Below, piece by piece: positions 16,016 through 24,558 of a stretch of 44,355 nucleotides of DNA. Positions within the stretch are counted from its first letter, which is position 1; every line of letters starts with the position of its first letter. The translations under genes and the position numbers were made by a program. The stretch is from Lishizhenia tianjinensis (lineage in GTDB: Bacteria > Bacteroidota > Bacteroidia > Flavobacteriales_D > Crocinitomicaceae). The notes under the pieces are model-generated. The model saw only the letters and a program-made list of their open reading frames with translations, searched no databases and had not been told where the DNA came from. The DNA lies in contig CAMDLY010000017.1 of NCBI GenBank assembly GCA_945902115.1, positions 1 through 44,355 of the forward strand, in the 5' to 3' direction.

Positions 16016-17101
16016 GTGAAAAAAAATAACCACGAGAAATTGCAAATAATTGGTCTGATGTCAGGAACATCGATGGATGGATTAGATATTGCCCTTTGTT
16101 CTTTCTATTTTAACGAGGACAGGGTCTCATTCTCCCTGTCTCATGCGAAAACCATTTCCTACCCAACTTCCTTGGAGTCACAACTTCGGCAGGCGACAGA
16201 ACTCAAAAGCGAGGATCTTTGCCTACTGGATAAAACTCTAGGCTTATATTATGCTGAGCAAGTGAATGCGTTTATGAAAGAATTTCATGTAGATCGTGCT
16301 GAAATCGACGCCATTGCCAGTCACGGACATACTATTTTCCATCAACCAGAAAAAGGCTTTACCCTACAAATAGGCTGCGGATCATCAATTGCAATACACA
16401 CAAAAATTCCTGTTATCAATGACTTCAGGACAAAAGATGTGCTCATGGGGGGTCAGGGTGCTCCGTTGGTTCCGATCGGTGATTTCGATCTTTTTGGAGA
16501 TCATGCAGATGGCTTTTTGAACTTGGGAGGATTTTCCAACATCAGCTTCAAAAAAAACGATGCCATTATTGCCTTCGATATTTGTCCTTGCAACTTACCC
16601 CTAAACACTTTTTCAGAAAAGTTGGGCTTTCCCTACGACAAGAATGGTGCACTTGCTGAATCGGGGCAGGTAGATGTAGATCAACTCCAACAATGGAATA
16701 GTTTGGCTTTTTACGAACAGGCAACGCCAAAATCTTTAGGAACCGAATGGCTTACCACCCAGTTTTATACACAAACGAAGCTTTCTCTTTCTCCTATAGA
16801 TTTGCTGAGCACAGGTGCCGAACACATTGCCATACAAATTGCAAAACAAATTGAATATCATCAGCTCAAGAAGGTGCTTATTACCGGTGGGGGGGCAAAA
16901 AACGCTTACCTTCTCGCTCGGCTTAGAAAGCATACAACAGCGGAACTCATTTTACCAGAAAGCAACTTGATTGAATTCAAAGAGGCCCTCATTTTTGCCT
17001 ACCTAGGAGCTTTGTTTTTACAAGGGAAACCAAATAATATTCCAAGTGTGACCGGCGCTAGAAATGCCGTTTGCGGTGGAGTGCGTCACGAAGCCTGTTA
17101 A
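16016..17101 (+). CDS. anmK: Anhydro-N-acetylmuramic acid kinase
   Basis: The 361-residue protein has the ATP-binding GLMSGTSMDGLDIA motif at residues 13-26, ASHGHTIFHQP around 104, NDFRTKDVLMGGQGAPLVP around 138-157, and LITGGGAKN near 300. AnmK opens the 1,6-anhydro ring and phosphorylates anhydroMurNAc to MurNAc-6-phosphate, a step of peptidoglycan recycling. Translation starts at GTG (16016); no in-frame ATG lies upstream of the MSGTS motif. Spacing from the divergent dehydrogenase is 50 bases. The partner etherase gene murQ is not in this window. Confidence 0.95.
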   Translation: MKKNNHEKLQIIGLMSGTSMDGLDIALCSFYFNEDRVSFSLSHAKTISYPTSLESQLRQATELKSEDLCLLDKTLGLYYAEQVNAFMKEFHVDRAEIDAIASHGHTIFHQPEKGFTLQIGCGSSIAIHTKIPVINDFRTKDVLMGGQGAPLVPIGDFDLFGDHADGFLNLGGFSNISFKKNDAIIAFDICPCNLPLNTFSEKLGFPYDKNGALAESGQVDVDQLQQWNSLAFYEQATPKSLGTEWLTTQFYTQTKLSLSPIDLLSTGAEHIAIQIAKQIEYHQLKKVLITGGGAKNAYLLARLRKHTTAELILPESNLIEFKEALIFAYLGALFLQGKPNNIPSVTGARNAVCGGVRHEAC

Positions 17102-17167
17102 AATCTTATCCACAACTCATATGTTGGTAATTCTTGTGAAAAAGAAGCGCGACATGGTTCTAATTTT

Positions 17168-17175
17168 TAATTTTG
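17168..17175 (+). promoter_or_regulatory. -7 box of the amino-acid dehydrogenase/nhaD/exbBD run
   Basis: TAATTTTG is a perfect TAnnTTTG ending 19 bases before the ATG at 17195. The short leader contains AAGGA, four bases before the start, one of the few Shine-Dalgarno-like sequences in the window. Confidence 0.4.
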
Positions 17176-17194
17176 TAAAGATTTTCAACAAGGA

Positions 17195-18427
17195 ATGAAA
17201 GACTTACTACAAAAATTTGAAGGAAAAAGACCTGAAATCGTATTCGAATGGAAGGATCAAGAAACGGAGGCCGAGGGGTGGGTAGTCATCAATTCTTTGC
17301 GCGGAGGTGCAGCAGGTGGAGGAACTAGGATGCGAAAAGGCCTGGACAAGCGCGAAGTAGAATCCTTAGCGAAAACAATGGAAGTGAAATTTACCGTTGC
17401 AGGCCCACCAATTGGTGGCGCTAAATCTGGAATTAATTTCGACCCAAAAGACCCAAGAAAAGAAGGAGTATTGAGAAGATGGTTTGCCGCGGTCTGTCCC
17501 TTGCTGAAGAATTATTACGGAACAGGAGGCGACTTAAATGTCGACGAGATACACGAGGTCATACCAATTACCGAAGATTGCGGTGTTTGGCATCCACAAG
17601 AAGGCGTTTTCAATGGCCATTTTCAACCCAAAGAATCCCAAAAAATCAACCGAATTGGCCAATTACGTCAAGGGGTATTAAAAGTTATCGAAGACCCAAT
17701 TTTTTCACCGGCTGTAGGTCGGAAATTTGTCGTTGCGGATATGATTACCGGATATGGAGTCGCTGAATCTATTCGTCACTATTATTCAATTTGGGGAGGA
17801 GACCTTAAAGGAAAAAAAGTCTTGGTTCAAGGTTGGGGAAATGTGGGGTCTGCCGCTGCTTACTATCTAGCACAAGAAGGTGCGATTATTATTGGTATAA
17901 TAGATAGAGTTGGAGGACTAATAAACGAAGATGGGTTTACCTTTGAAGAAGTTAAAACGCTCTTCCTCAACAAAAACGGAAACGAACTCTCAGCTCCCAA
18001 CTTACTGACTTATGAGGAGGTAAATAACCGCATCTGGTCCACGAAAGCCGATGTTTTTATTCCTTGTGCGGGAAGTCGGATGATAACTAAAGACCAATTG
18101 GATCAGATGATTGCAGGCGGAATAAATGTTATCTCATCTGGAGCAAATGTTCCTTTTGCAGACCCTGAAATATTTTTTGGGTCGATTGCCGAGCATGCAG
18201 ATGCGCACCTTGCCTTGATTCCAGATTTTATTGCCAATTGCGGAATGGCGAGGGTTTTTGCCTACCTAATGAGCAATGACTTGGTCAAAATTGAGGATGC
18301 CCAGATCTTTGAAGATACTTCTTTAACCATTAAAAATGCTTTGTTAAAAACACATAAAATAAACAAGCACGACCGAGGTATAGCAAAGGCGGCCTTCGAA
18401 ATTGCCTTGAATCAATTAATTTCTTAA
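17195..18427 (+). CDS. Glu/Leu/Phe/Val dehydrogenase family amino-acid dehydrogenase
   Basis: The 410-residue enzyme has the N-terminal dimerisation/substrate domain with GGGTRM (about 41-46), the substrate lysine in MEVKFTVAG (K65) and catalytic lysine in PPIGGAKSGI (K77). The catalytic Asp is probably in GTGGDLNVDE (D113). The C-terminal Rossmann domain has VQGWGNVGSAA around 206-216. The enzyme would reversibly deaminate an amino acid to the 2-oxo acid using NAD(P)H. The sequence does not show which amino acid; the divergent sequence around the loop suggests a non-glutamate substrate, without proof. nhaD starts 11 bases downstream, so the two are probably cotranscribed. Confidence 0.9.
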   Translation: MKDLLQKFEGKRPEIVFEWKDQETEAEGWVVINSLRGGAAGGGTRMRKGLDKREVESLAKTMEVKFTVAGPPIGGAKSGINFDPKDPRKEGVLRRWFAAVCPLLKNYYGTGGDLNVDEIHEVIPITEDCGVWHPQEGVFNGHFQPKESQKINRIGQLRQGVLKVIEDPIFSPAVGRKFVVADMITGYGVAESIRHYYSIWGGDLKGKKVLVQGWGNVGSAAAYYLAQEGAIIIGIIDRVGGLINEDGFTFEEVKTLFLNKNGNELSAPNLLTYEEVNNRIWSTKADVFIPCAGSRMITKDQLDQMIAGGINVISSGANVPFADPEIFFGSIAEHADAHLALIPDFIANCGMARVFAYLMSNDLVKIEDAQIFEDTSLTIKNALLKTHKINKHDRGIAKAAFEIALNQLIS

Positions 18428-18438
18428 TTCAATTTATT

Positions 18439-19902
18439 ATGCTACTTTTAATTTTTGCTGTTTTCGTTTTAGGTTATGTAGCGATAACCATGGAGCACAC
18501 GCTCAAAATAGACAAATTGATTCCTGCCCTGCTCATGATGGTGGCATGTTGGACGCTACTCATCTTGGGCGTTGACAACCTCGAAGTATGGTTAGATCCC
18601 GCCAAAGGCGTTATCCTTGGGAGCGACGGTGAATATACGGTACCAAAACTCATTGGTGACCATGAACACCGTGTAGATATGGTCAACGAAGCTTTACTAC
18701 ACCATTTTGGAAAAACTGCTGAGATTTTAATCTTCTTGATGGGTGCCATGGCAATTGTGGAAATGATTGACTATTTCGACGGTTTTGCCTCAATTAAAGG
18801 CATGATAAAAACAAGAAGTAAAGCAAAATTATTGTGGATCGTTTCCTTTTTAGCTTTTTTCCTTTCTTCCATTATCGACAACTTAACTGCAACCATAGTT
18901 TTGATTACAATTTTGCGAAAAATAGTGAGCAACCAAGAAGATCGCATGTGGTATGCTGGTTTTATTATTATCGCGGCAAATGCAGGAGGCGCTTGGACAC
19001 CAATCGGAGACGTTACCACAACTATGTTATGGATGGCTGACAAAGTATCTACGGGTGAACTTATTGGGCAACTTGGGCTACCTTCTCTGGTTTGTGTGTT
19101 GCTTCCGCTGATTGTCGGAAACTTTCTTCCGGCATTTAAAGGAGAAGTAGAAGTAGTGGAGGGAGAACAAACTAATCCAAATTCTAAGTTGATGCTCTAT
19201 TTAGGGCTATTTCTCATAATATGTGTTCCCGTATTCAAAACCGTCACGCATTTACCTCCATATCTAGGAATGATGTTGTCTCTCGCAGTATTTGCCATTG
19301 TAGCTGAATTCTTAAGCAACAAAGCTATCAACCTAACAGATTCAACAGATAGCCATGGTCACAGTGGACCAACGATGAAAGCATTAAGTAAAATTGAAAT
19401 GCCTTCAGTACTATTCTTTTTGGGAATTTTAATGACCGTTGCCGCGATGGAATCCGCTGGATTAATTTTTAATTTTGGTCAAGACGTGAAAAATGCAGGA
19501 ATTCCCGAAGGCGTTTTCGTAACCATGTTAGGTCTTGCCTCAGCAGTTATTGACAATGTGCCCCTCGTGGCTGCATCTATTGGTATGTTCCAAGAATCCA
19601 TGGATGCAGAAGTGTGGCATTTCATTGCATTCGCGGCAGGAACAGGAGGTTCCATACTCATTATCGGTTCGGCTGCAGGTGTTGTGGCCATGGGAATGGA
19701 GAAGATTTCATTCTTCTGGTACATGAAACGAATATCATTATTAGCAGCGTTGGGATATTTTGGTGGAATCGGAGTTTTCTTATTAATGCCTAAAAAAGAC
19801 CCAAGTAAATTAGAGAAAAAAGAAGATAAAAAACAAGTAGAAACAACTCACCATTCAAAATCCTTGGATATTAAATCAACCTATTTCGTTTCAAAAATTT
19901 AG
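18439..19902 (+). CDS. nhaD: Na+/H+ antiporter NhaD
   Basis: This polytopic inner-membrane protein of 487 residues has about 11-12 helices and belongs to the ArsB/NhaD ion-transporter superfamily. The SSIIDNLTATIV segment (about 148-159) is the conserved half-helix with the ion-binding Asp-Asn. A second inverted half has AVIDNVPLVAAS (about 366-377), as expected for the pseudo-symmetric fold. GGAWTPIGDVTTT follows the first half. It exports Na+ in exchange for H+. The C-terminal tail is hydrophilic and Lys-rich. It lies between the amino-acid dehydrogenase and exbB, 31 bases upstream of the latter. Confidence 0.92.
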   Translation: MLLLIFAVFVLGYVAITMEHTLKIDKLIPALLMMVACWTLLILGVDNLEVWLDPAKGVILGSDGEYTVPKLIGDHEHRVDMVNEALLHHFGKTAEILIFLMGAMAIVEMIDYFDGFASIKGMIKTRSKAKLLWIVSFLAFFLSSIIDNLTATIVLITILRKIVSNQEDRMWYAGFIIIAANAGGAWTPIGDVTTTMLWMADKVSTGELIGQLGLPSLVCVLLPLIVGNFLPAFKGEVEVVEGEQTNPNSKLMLYLGLFLIICVPVFKTVTHLPPYLGMMLSLAVFAIVAEFLSNKAINLTDSTDSHGHSGPTMKALSKIEMPSVLFFLGILMTVAAMESAGLIFNFGQDVKNAGIPEGVFVTMLGLASAVIDNVPLVAASIGMFQESMDAEVWHFIAFAAGTGGSILIIGSAAGVVAMGMEKISFFWYMKRISLLAALGYFGGIGVFLLMPKKDPSKLEKKEDKKQVETTHHSKSLDIKSTYFVSKI

Positions 19903-19933
19903 TAACCAAATTGTATAATTAACTTTTCAGCAT

Positions 19934-20653
19934 ATGAACTTTTTATTTTTATTACAGGCCACGCCAGAGGCAAGTGCAGCTAAAACAACCACGACTTATA
20001 AAAGTGTGTGGGATATCATCGACCAGTCGAATGAAGGACTCGGTCTAACGATTAACCTGATTATTTTAGTCATGGCCGCATGGACGATCTTTGTATTCAT
20101 TGAGCGTTTTCTTGCCATACGAAAGGCTTTAGAGTCTGAAAAAAACCTGCTAAAAAATGTGAAAGCAGATCTAGAAAGTAATAACATTCAAGGTGCTTTA
20201 GCGAAGTGTGCCAACTCAGATTCACCTGTTGGAAAAATGTTGGAAAAGGGAATTCAAAAAATTGATCGTTCCTCGGCAGAACTTAGCTCCACGATTGAAA
20301 ATACCGGTAAATTCGAAGTATTGCGCTTGGAACAACGCCTGAATTCGTTAGCTACCATGGCAGGTGCTGCTCCGATGGTTGGATTCTTGGGAACCGTAAT
20401 CGGTATGGTAAGTGTATTCTATGAATTAAGTGAGTCGCAATCCTTGGAGATTAAAACCATTGCGCCAGGTATCATGACGGCTATGATCACCACAGTGGGT
20501 GGACTTATCGTAGGTATTATCGCATTTATGGGATATAACTTCTTAGTAGGACAAATCGGAAAAGTAATCTACCGCATGGAAAATGCTGCTTTGGAGTTGG
20601 TTGAATACGCAGCTCTCAGAAAGGAAAGTAAGGTAAAAAGCATGGACGTTTAA
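19934..20653 (+). CDS. exbB: MotA/TolQ/ExbB proton-channel protein
   Basis: The 239-residue protein has three membrane helices (about 36-58, 137-160 and 178-203). The conserved second-helix region reads MAGAAPMVGFLGTVIGMV and the third follows MTAMITTVGGLIVGI. ExbB forms the pentameric proton channel that powers TonB. A short Ala/Thr-rich N-terminal segment precedes helix 1. It is followed directly by exbD and a tonB-like gene (10-base gap, then 8-base overlap), forming a complete TonB energy unit. Confidence 0.92.
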   Translation: MNFLFLLQATPEASAAKTTTTYKSVWDIIDQSNEGLGLTINLIILVMAAWTIFVFIERFLAIRKALESEKNLLKNVKADLESNNIQGALAKCANSDSPVGKMLEKGIQKIDRSSAELSSTIENTGKFEVLRLEQRLNSLATMAGAAPMVGFLGTVIGMVSVFYELSESQSLEIKTIAPGIMTAMITTVGGLIVGIIAFMGYNFLVGQIGKVIYRMENAALELVEYAALRKESKVKSMDV

Positions 20654-20663
20654 TACCCGTATT

Positions 20664-21089
20664 ATGAATTTCAATTCACGAAATAAAGTAAAAATAGAAG
20701 GCGGAATGGCCTCCATGACTGACTTGGTCTTTTTGTTATTAATCTTCTTCATCATCATGAGTTTGATGGCAAATAATCAAACACCCATCGATCTACCAAA
20801 GACAAGTGAAAACCCACCCAAAGATCAAAATCCGGTAGAAGCAACGGTTATTATCAACGCCGATAACACCTACATAGTAAATACAGGAGATGGTGGCACG
20901 GAAAATGCACCAACCTATCAAAATATTGAAGAAATAAAAGATCTCGTTTACCAAGCAGTAGAAAAATCAGGTAAAAAGAAATTGCGAATTGCTTCACACC
21001 GGGATGCTAAATTTGAAGCAGTTTTTAAGGTCTTGGCACTTTGTCAAGTAAACGAATGGTCACCCGTAATTGCCTACGAAAATGAATAA
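20664..21089 (+). CDS. exbD: ExbD/TolR biopolymer transport protein
   Basis: The 141-residue protein has one N-terminal membrane helix (about 18-36) that contains the conserved Asp (SMTDLVFLLLIFF) used for proton conduction. A periplasmic domain ends with LRIASHRDAKFEAVFKVL, typical of ExbD. Only one exbD copy is present here, whereas many Bacteroidota carry two. The stop codon overlaps the ATG of the tonB-like gene. Confidence 0.92.
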   Translation: MNFNSRNKVKIEGGMASMTDLVFLLLIFFIIMSLMANNQTPIDLPKTSENPPKDQNPVEATVIINADNTYIVNTGDGGTENAPTYQNIEEIKDLVYQAVEKSGKKKLRIASHRDAKFEAVFKVLALCQVNEWSPVIAYENE

Positions 21090-21792
21090 AGAAACAAGGG
21101 ATAGAGAAAAGTATAGCGATGTTGCCGACGAAAAAAAATCTGGAGCAGCGACTGCGGTGATTATCATTTCTACCCTGTTACTTTTATATTTCTGGCCAGA
21201 AATAGAAACAACCAAGGAAACTCCTCAAAAACAAGTGGAAATAGCCCCACCATTAGATTTTAAAGAACTGGATTTGAAAGACCTTAAAGTGGAGCAAAAA
21301 GAAGGCGGTCAAAGCACGGCAAATAACAACCCGAATAATAAAACTAATTCCCGAAATAAGCTTACCTCCAACCAAAAAGGAGGCGACGAAACACCTTCGG
21401 GATCTGAGCGACAATCTGATAACCCTTTTGGAGATGGTGGGACTGGTGATGATGGCGATAGGTTCGGTAAAAATGGTAATGGAAACAACGGAGAGGGACC
21501 AGATGACCGTGGAAATGGCACCACGGGAGGAACGGCAGATCGTAAATTATTGAATCCTCCAACTATTCCTCAATATGAAATAAACTACGATTGTAAAATC
21601 TCCTTAAAAGTGACCTTGAACAACGATGGAAGTTGCCGCAGTGTAACGGTTATCAAAAGAGAATCTAATTGTAACGACATAAATATCATTAATGATGTTG
21701 TAGCGAGAGTGAAAAGAACAATACGCTACAGCTTGAAAACAACAGGGACAAAGGATCACGCATTTTTCATTGTAAGAATTGATTCAAGATAG
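21082..21792 (+). CDS. TonB-like energy transducer with Gly/Asn-rich linker
   Basis: The 236-residue protein starts at the ATG at 21082, in the end of exbD; a TTG 12 bases upstream is less likely. A single membrane helix (about 20-40) contains LYFWPEI. A long linker (about 55-160) is rich in Gly, Asn and Asp, not the usual Pro/Lys. The C-terminal domain (about 165-236) has an alternating beta pattern like TonB C-terminal domains (ISLKVTLNNDGSCRSV) and two Cys that could pair. It should transmit ExbBD energy to outer-membrane receptors. The TonB-box-binding role is inferred mainly from gene order. Confidence 0.75.
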   Translation: MNKETRDREKYSDVADEKKSGAATAVIIISTLLLLYFWPEIETTKETPQKQVEIAPPLDFKELDLKDLKVEQKEGGQSTANNNPNNKTNSRNKLTSNQKGGDETPSGSERQSDNPFGDGGTGDDGDRFGKNGNGNNGEGPDDRGNGTTGGTADRKLLNPPTIPQYEINYDCKISLKVTLNNDGSCRSVTVIKRESNCNDINIINDVVARVKRTIRYSLKTTGTKDHAFFIVRIDSR

Positions 21793-23020
21793 TTATCAAA
21801 ATGCCATAGATTGGCTTTTTGCCCAATTTCCTTCTTATCAGCAACTTGGTGCTCCAGCCTACAAACCTGGCTTGGAAAATACGCTAACTCTTCTCGAACT
21901 TTTGGGTAATCCACAAGACATGTTGCGTGTCATCCATGTGGCAGGTACCAACGGCAAAGGTTCTACCTGTAGTTATCTCGCCTCTTTTCTTACCAACGAA
22001 AATGAAAAAGTAGGGCTATTCACCTCTCCTCATATTTTTGACTTCCGCGAGCGCATACGCGTCAACGGCGCTATGATTTCTGAACAGGAGGTTCTTGATT
22101 TTTGCAATGAAGTACAATCCTTAAAACTTGCCATTCAACCTTCTTTCTTCGAAATTACCCTTGCCATGGCCTTGGAACATTTCGCACGACAACAATGCAC
22201 ATGGGTTGTTCTAGAAACAGGTATGGGAGGGAGATTAGATGCCACGAATGTTGTCCTCCCCAAGATAAGTGTAATCACCAATATCGGTCTCGATCACATG
22301 CAGTTTTTGGGGAACACCTTGGAAGCCATAGCCAAAGAAAAAGCAGGGATTATCAAACCTTTTGTTCCGGTGGTAATTGGAAAACGTCAGCCAAAAACTT
22401 TGGCTATTTTTCAAAAGATATCGTCGGAAATAGATGCTCCTTTATTTATTGCGGAGGAACAAACTAAGCTACAACAACTCCTTGAAACAGTCGATATACC
22501 TCAATATCAAAAGGAAAATGCACTGAGCGCACTGAGCACCATGCAGGTATTAGGAATGGAAGTCAGTCAACAAAAAGTACTGGACATGCTGACATTTGTT
22601 GTGGAACATACCGGAATTTTTGGCCGTTTGACAAAAGTAAATGAAAATCCTACGGTTTATCTTGACGTTTCGCACAATGCAGAAGGTATCACAAGCACCC
22701 TTGAAAATCTTTTGCCTGAAGGAAATCTTCATGTCATTTATGGATGTTCCCAAGACAAAGATGCGAACTATATTTTATCACTTTTTCCTGAAAACTGTTT
22801 ACTTTATCTATCTTCCTTTTCCAATAATAGGAGCAGAACTGACAGGGAACTAGCCCAGATTGAACAAAAAGACCAACGTATTAGAGGACTTTTCAGCGAT
22901 GTAAATGAAGCCATAATCGCTGTTATGGAAACTATTTCAGAGAAAGACATCTTATTAGTGACAGGAAGTTTTTTCTTAATTGCTGATATTAAAGAGGATG
23001 TTTGTAATTTTTCCGTCTAG
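21779..23020 (+). CDS. folC: Folylpolyglutamate synthase / dihydrofolate synthase
   Basis: The 413-residue protein is of the Mur-ligase fold. The ATP P-loop is GTNGKGS (56-62). SPHIFDFRERIRVNG follows, then the ETGMGGRLDATN segment and VITNIGLDHMQFLG. FolC adds glutamate to dihydropteroate and then to folates. The only reasonable start is TTG at 21779: an in-frame stop lies two codons upstream and no ATG occurs near the N-terminus. The TTG is within the last codons of the tonB-like gene (14-base overlap), suggesting coupled translation. Confidence 0.95.
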   Translation: MIQDSYQNAIDWLFAQFPSYQQLGAPAYKPGLENTLTLLELLGNPQDMLRVIHVAGTNGKGSTCSYLASFLTNENEKVGLFTSPHIFDFRERIRVNGAMISEQEVLDFCNEVQSLKLAIQPSFFEITLAMALEHFARQQCTWVVLETGMGGRLDATNVVLPKISVITNIGLDHMQFLGNTLEAIAKEKAGIIKPFVPVVIGKRQPKTLAIFQKISSEIDAPLFIAEEQTKLQQLLETVDIPQYQKENALSALSTMQVLGMEVSQQKVLDMLTFVVEHTGIFGRLTKVNENPTVYLDVSHNAEGITSTLENLLPEGNLHVIYGCSQDKDANYILSLFPENCLLYLSSFSNNRSRTDRELAQIEQKDQRIRGLFSDVNEAIIAVMETISEKDILLVTGSFFLIADIKEDVCNFSV

Positions 23021-23045
23021 TACCTTAAGTATTTGGCAAAAGAAT

Positions 23046-23053
23046 TATCTTTG
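23046..23053 (+). promoter_or_regulatory. -7 box of pyrR-pyrB, adjacent to ATG
   Basis: TATCTTTG is a perfect TAnnTTTG and ends five bases before the ATG at 23059. No room exists for an attenuator leader between it and pyrR. Confidence 0.45.
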
Positions 23054-23058
23054 CTGAA

Positions 23059-23598
23059 ATGGAAAGACAAGTCATTCTCAATGAAAAGCATCTCGAACTG
23101 ACATTGAAAAGACTTTCCCATGAATTAATTGAATCCCACAACGACTTTTCACAAACAGTTTTGGTTGGTCTCCAACCTCGAGGAATACATGTTGTTAGCC
23201 GTCTTAAAGAAACGCTAGAAACTATATTGAAAAACCCAGTGTTGTGCGGAAACCTCGATGTTACCTTCTTCCGTGACGATTTCCGAAGAAGAGAACGACC
23301 ACTTATACCAAGCATCACAAACTTGGATTTCAGCATAGAAAATAAAAAAGTGGTGTTGGTAGATGATGTCTTGTACACGGGCCGTACGATTCGGTCTGGA
23401 CTGGATGCCTTGTTAACATTCGGTAGGCCAAATAAGGTAGAACTATTAGTTCTAGTAGATAGAAGATTTCAAAGAGATTTACCGATACAAGCAGATTATG
23501 TAGGAAAAGCAGTAGACACCCTCATTTCGGAAAGAGTCTCTGTGGAATGGAAAGAAACCGAAGGAGCGGATAAAGTAGTATTATTTACAAAGGAATAA
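23059..23598 (+). CDS. pyrR: PyrR-type uracil phosphoribosyltransferase / regulator
   Basis: The 179-residue protein has the PRPP-binding motif VVLVDDVLYTGRTIRSG around residues 96-112, LVGLQPRGI near 34, and the closing LVDRRFQRDLPI-type region of PyrR. In Firmicutes PyrR controls pyr mRNA by attenuation and has weak UPRT activity. Here the gene sits immediately upstream of pyrB, with no leader that could fold into an attenuator. It may therefore act mainly as an enzyme or by another route. Confidence 0.93.
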   Translation: MERQVILNEKHLELTLKRLSHELIESHNDFSQTVLVGLQPRGIHVVSRLKETLETILKNPVLCGNLDVTFFRDDFRRRERPLIPSITNLDFSIENKKVVLVDDVLYTGRTIRSGLDALLTFGRPNKVELLVLVDRRFQRDLPIQADYVGKAVDTLISERVSVEWKETEGADKVVLFTKE

Positions 23599-23599
23599 C

Positions 23600-24529
23600 A
23601 TGACGAATTTAAGTGTTGATCACCTTACTGGCATTAAAGACTTGACACTACAGGATATTGAATTAATTTTCAAAACGGCAGATAGCTTCAAAGAAGTAAT
23701 TAACCGACCGATTAAAAAGGTTCCTTCGCTACGTGACATCACCATTGCCAACATATTTTTCGAAGATTCAACTAGAACCCGCCTCTCCTTTGAGCTCGCT
23801 GAAAAAAGATTATCTGCAGATGTGGTGAATTTCTCTGCATCTGGAAGTTCTGTAAAAAAAGGAGAAACCCTTGTTGACACAGTGAATAACATTCTCTCCA
23901 TGAAAGTAGACATGGTAGTTATGCGACACCCAAACCCTGGAGCGGCACATTTTTTATCGAAAAAAGTAAATGCACGTATCGTAAACGCTGGAGACGGCAC
24001 ACACGAGCACCCAACACAAGCCTTGCTTGACGCTTACTCTATTCGAGAGAAACTTGGAGAAGTAGCAGGTAAAAAAATAGTTATTGTCGGAGATATCTTG
24101 CACTCCCGTGTTGCGTTGTCTAACATCTATTGCCTGCAGAAACTTGGGGCAGAAGTTATGGTTTGTGGTCCGACCACCTTAATTCCAAAATATATTCACC
24201 AACTGGGTGTAAAAGTATCCCACAACCTCATAGAGGCATTGGAATGGTGCGATGTGGCTAACATGTTACGTATTCAGTTAGAACGACAGGAAATCAAGTA
24301 TTTTCCTTCGCTCAGAGAATATTCTATGCTCTTCGGGTTGAATAAAGAAATTTTGAATAGCTTGTCAAAAGAAATTGTGGTGATGCACCCTGGGCCAATC
24401 AATAGAGGCGTTGAAATGACTAGCGATGTGGCTGATTCAAAGCAGTCCATTATACTTCAACAAGTAGAAAATGGTGTGGCGATACGCATGGCTGTGATAT
24501 ATTTACTGGCAGCGAAGATTGAGCGATGA
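23600..24529 (+). CDS. pyrB: Aspartate carbamoyltransferase catalytic chain
   Basis: The 309-residue protein has the carbamoyl-phosphate motif FEDSTRTR (54-61), SVKKGETL near 83-90, the GDGTHEHPTQALLD loop (about 131-144) and HPGPINRG near 265-272. PyrB joins carbamoyl phosphate and aspartate in the first committed step of pyrimidine synthesis. It starts one base after the pyrR stop. No pyrI regulatory chain is adjacent. Confidence 0.97.
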   Translation: MTNLSVDHLTGIKDLTLQDIELIFKTADSFKEVINRPIKKVPSLRDITIANIFFEDSTRTRLSFELAEKRLSADVVNFSASGSSVKKGETLVDTVNNILSMKVDMVVMRHPNPGAAHFLSKKVNARIVNAGDGTHEHPTQALLDAYSIREKLGEVAGKKIVIVGDILHSRVALSNIYCLQKLGAEVMVCGPTTLIPKYIHQLGVKVSHNLIEALEWCDVANMLRIQLERQEIKYFPSLREYSMLFGLNKEILNSLSKEIVVMHPGPINRGVEMTSDVADSKQSIILQQVENGVAIRMAVIYLLAAKIER

Positions 24530-24546
24530 TTTTTTAATTATCTTTG
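24519..24546 (+). promoter_or_regulatory. Promoter of the STAS-rnz pair
   Basis: TTG (24519-24521) and TATCTTTG (24539-24546) are 17 bases apart. The -7 box ends 12 bases before the ATG at 24559. The -33 lies inside the last codons of pyrB. Confidence 0.45.
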
Positions 24547-24558
24547 GAAAAACAGGCC

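Noticed and set aside
23021-23058. Search for a PyrR-binding attenuator before pyrR
   Set aside because: Only 38 bases separate folC and pyrR, and the -7 box ends five bases before the ATG. There is no room for an attenuator and no stem-loop with a T-run.
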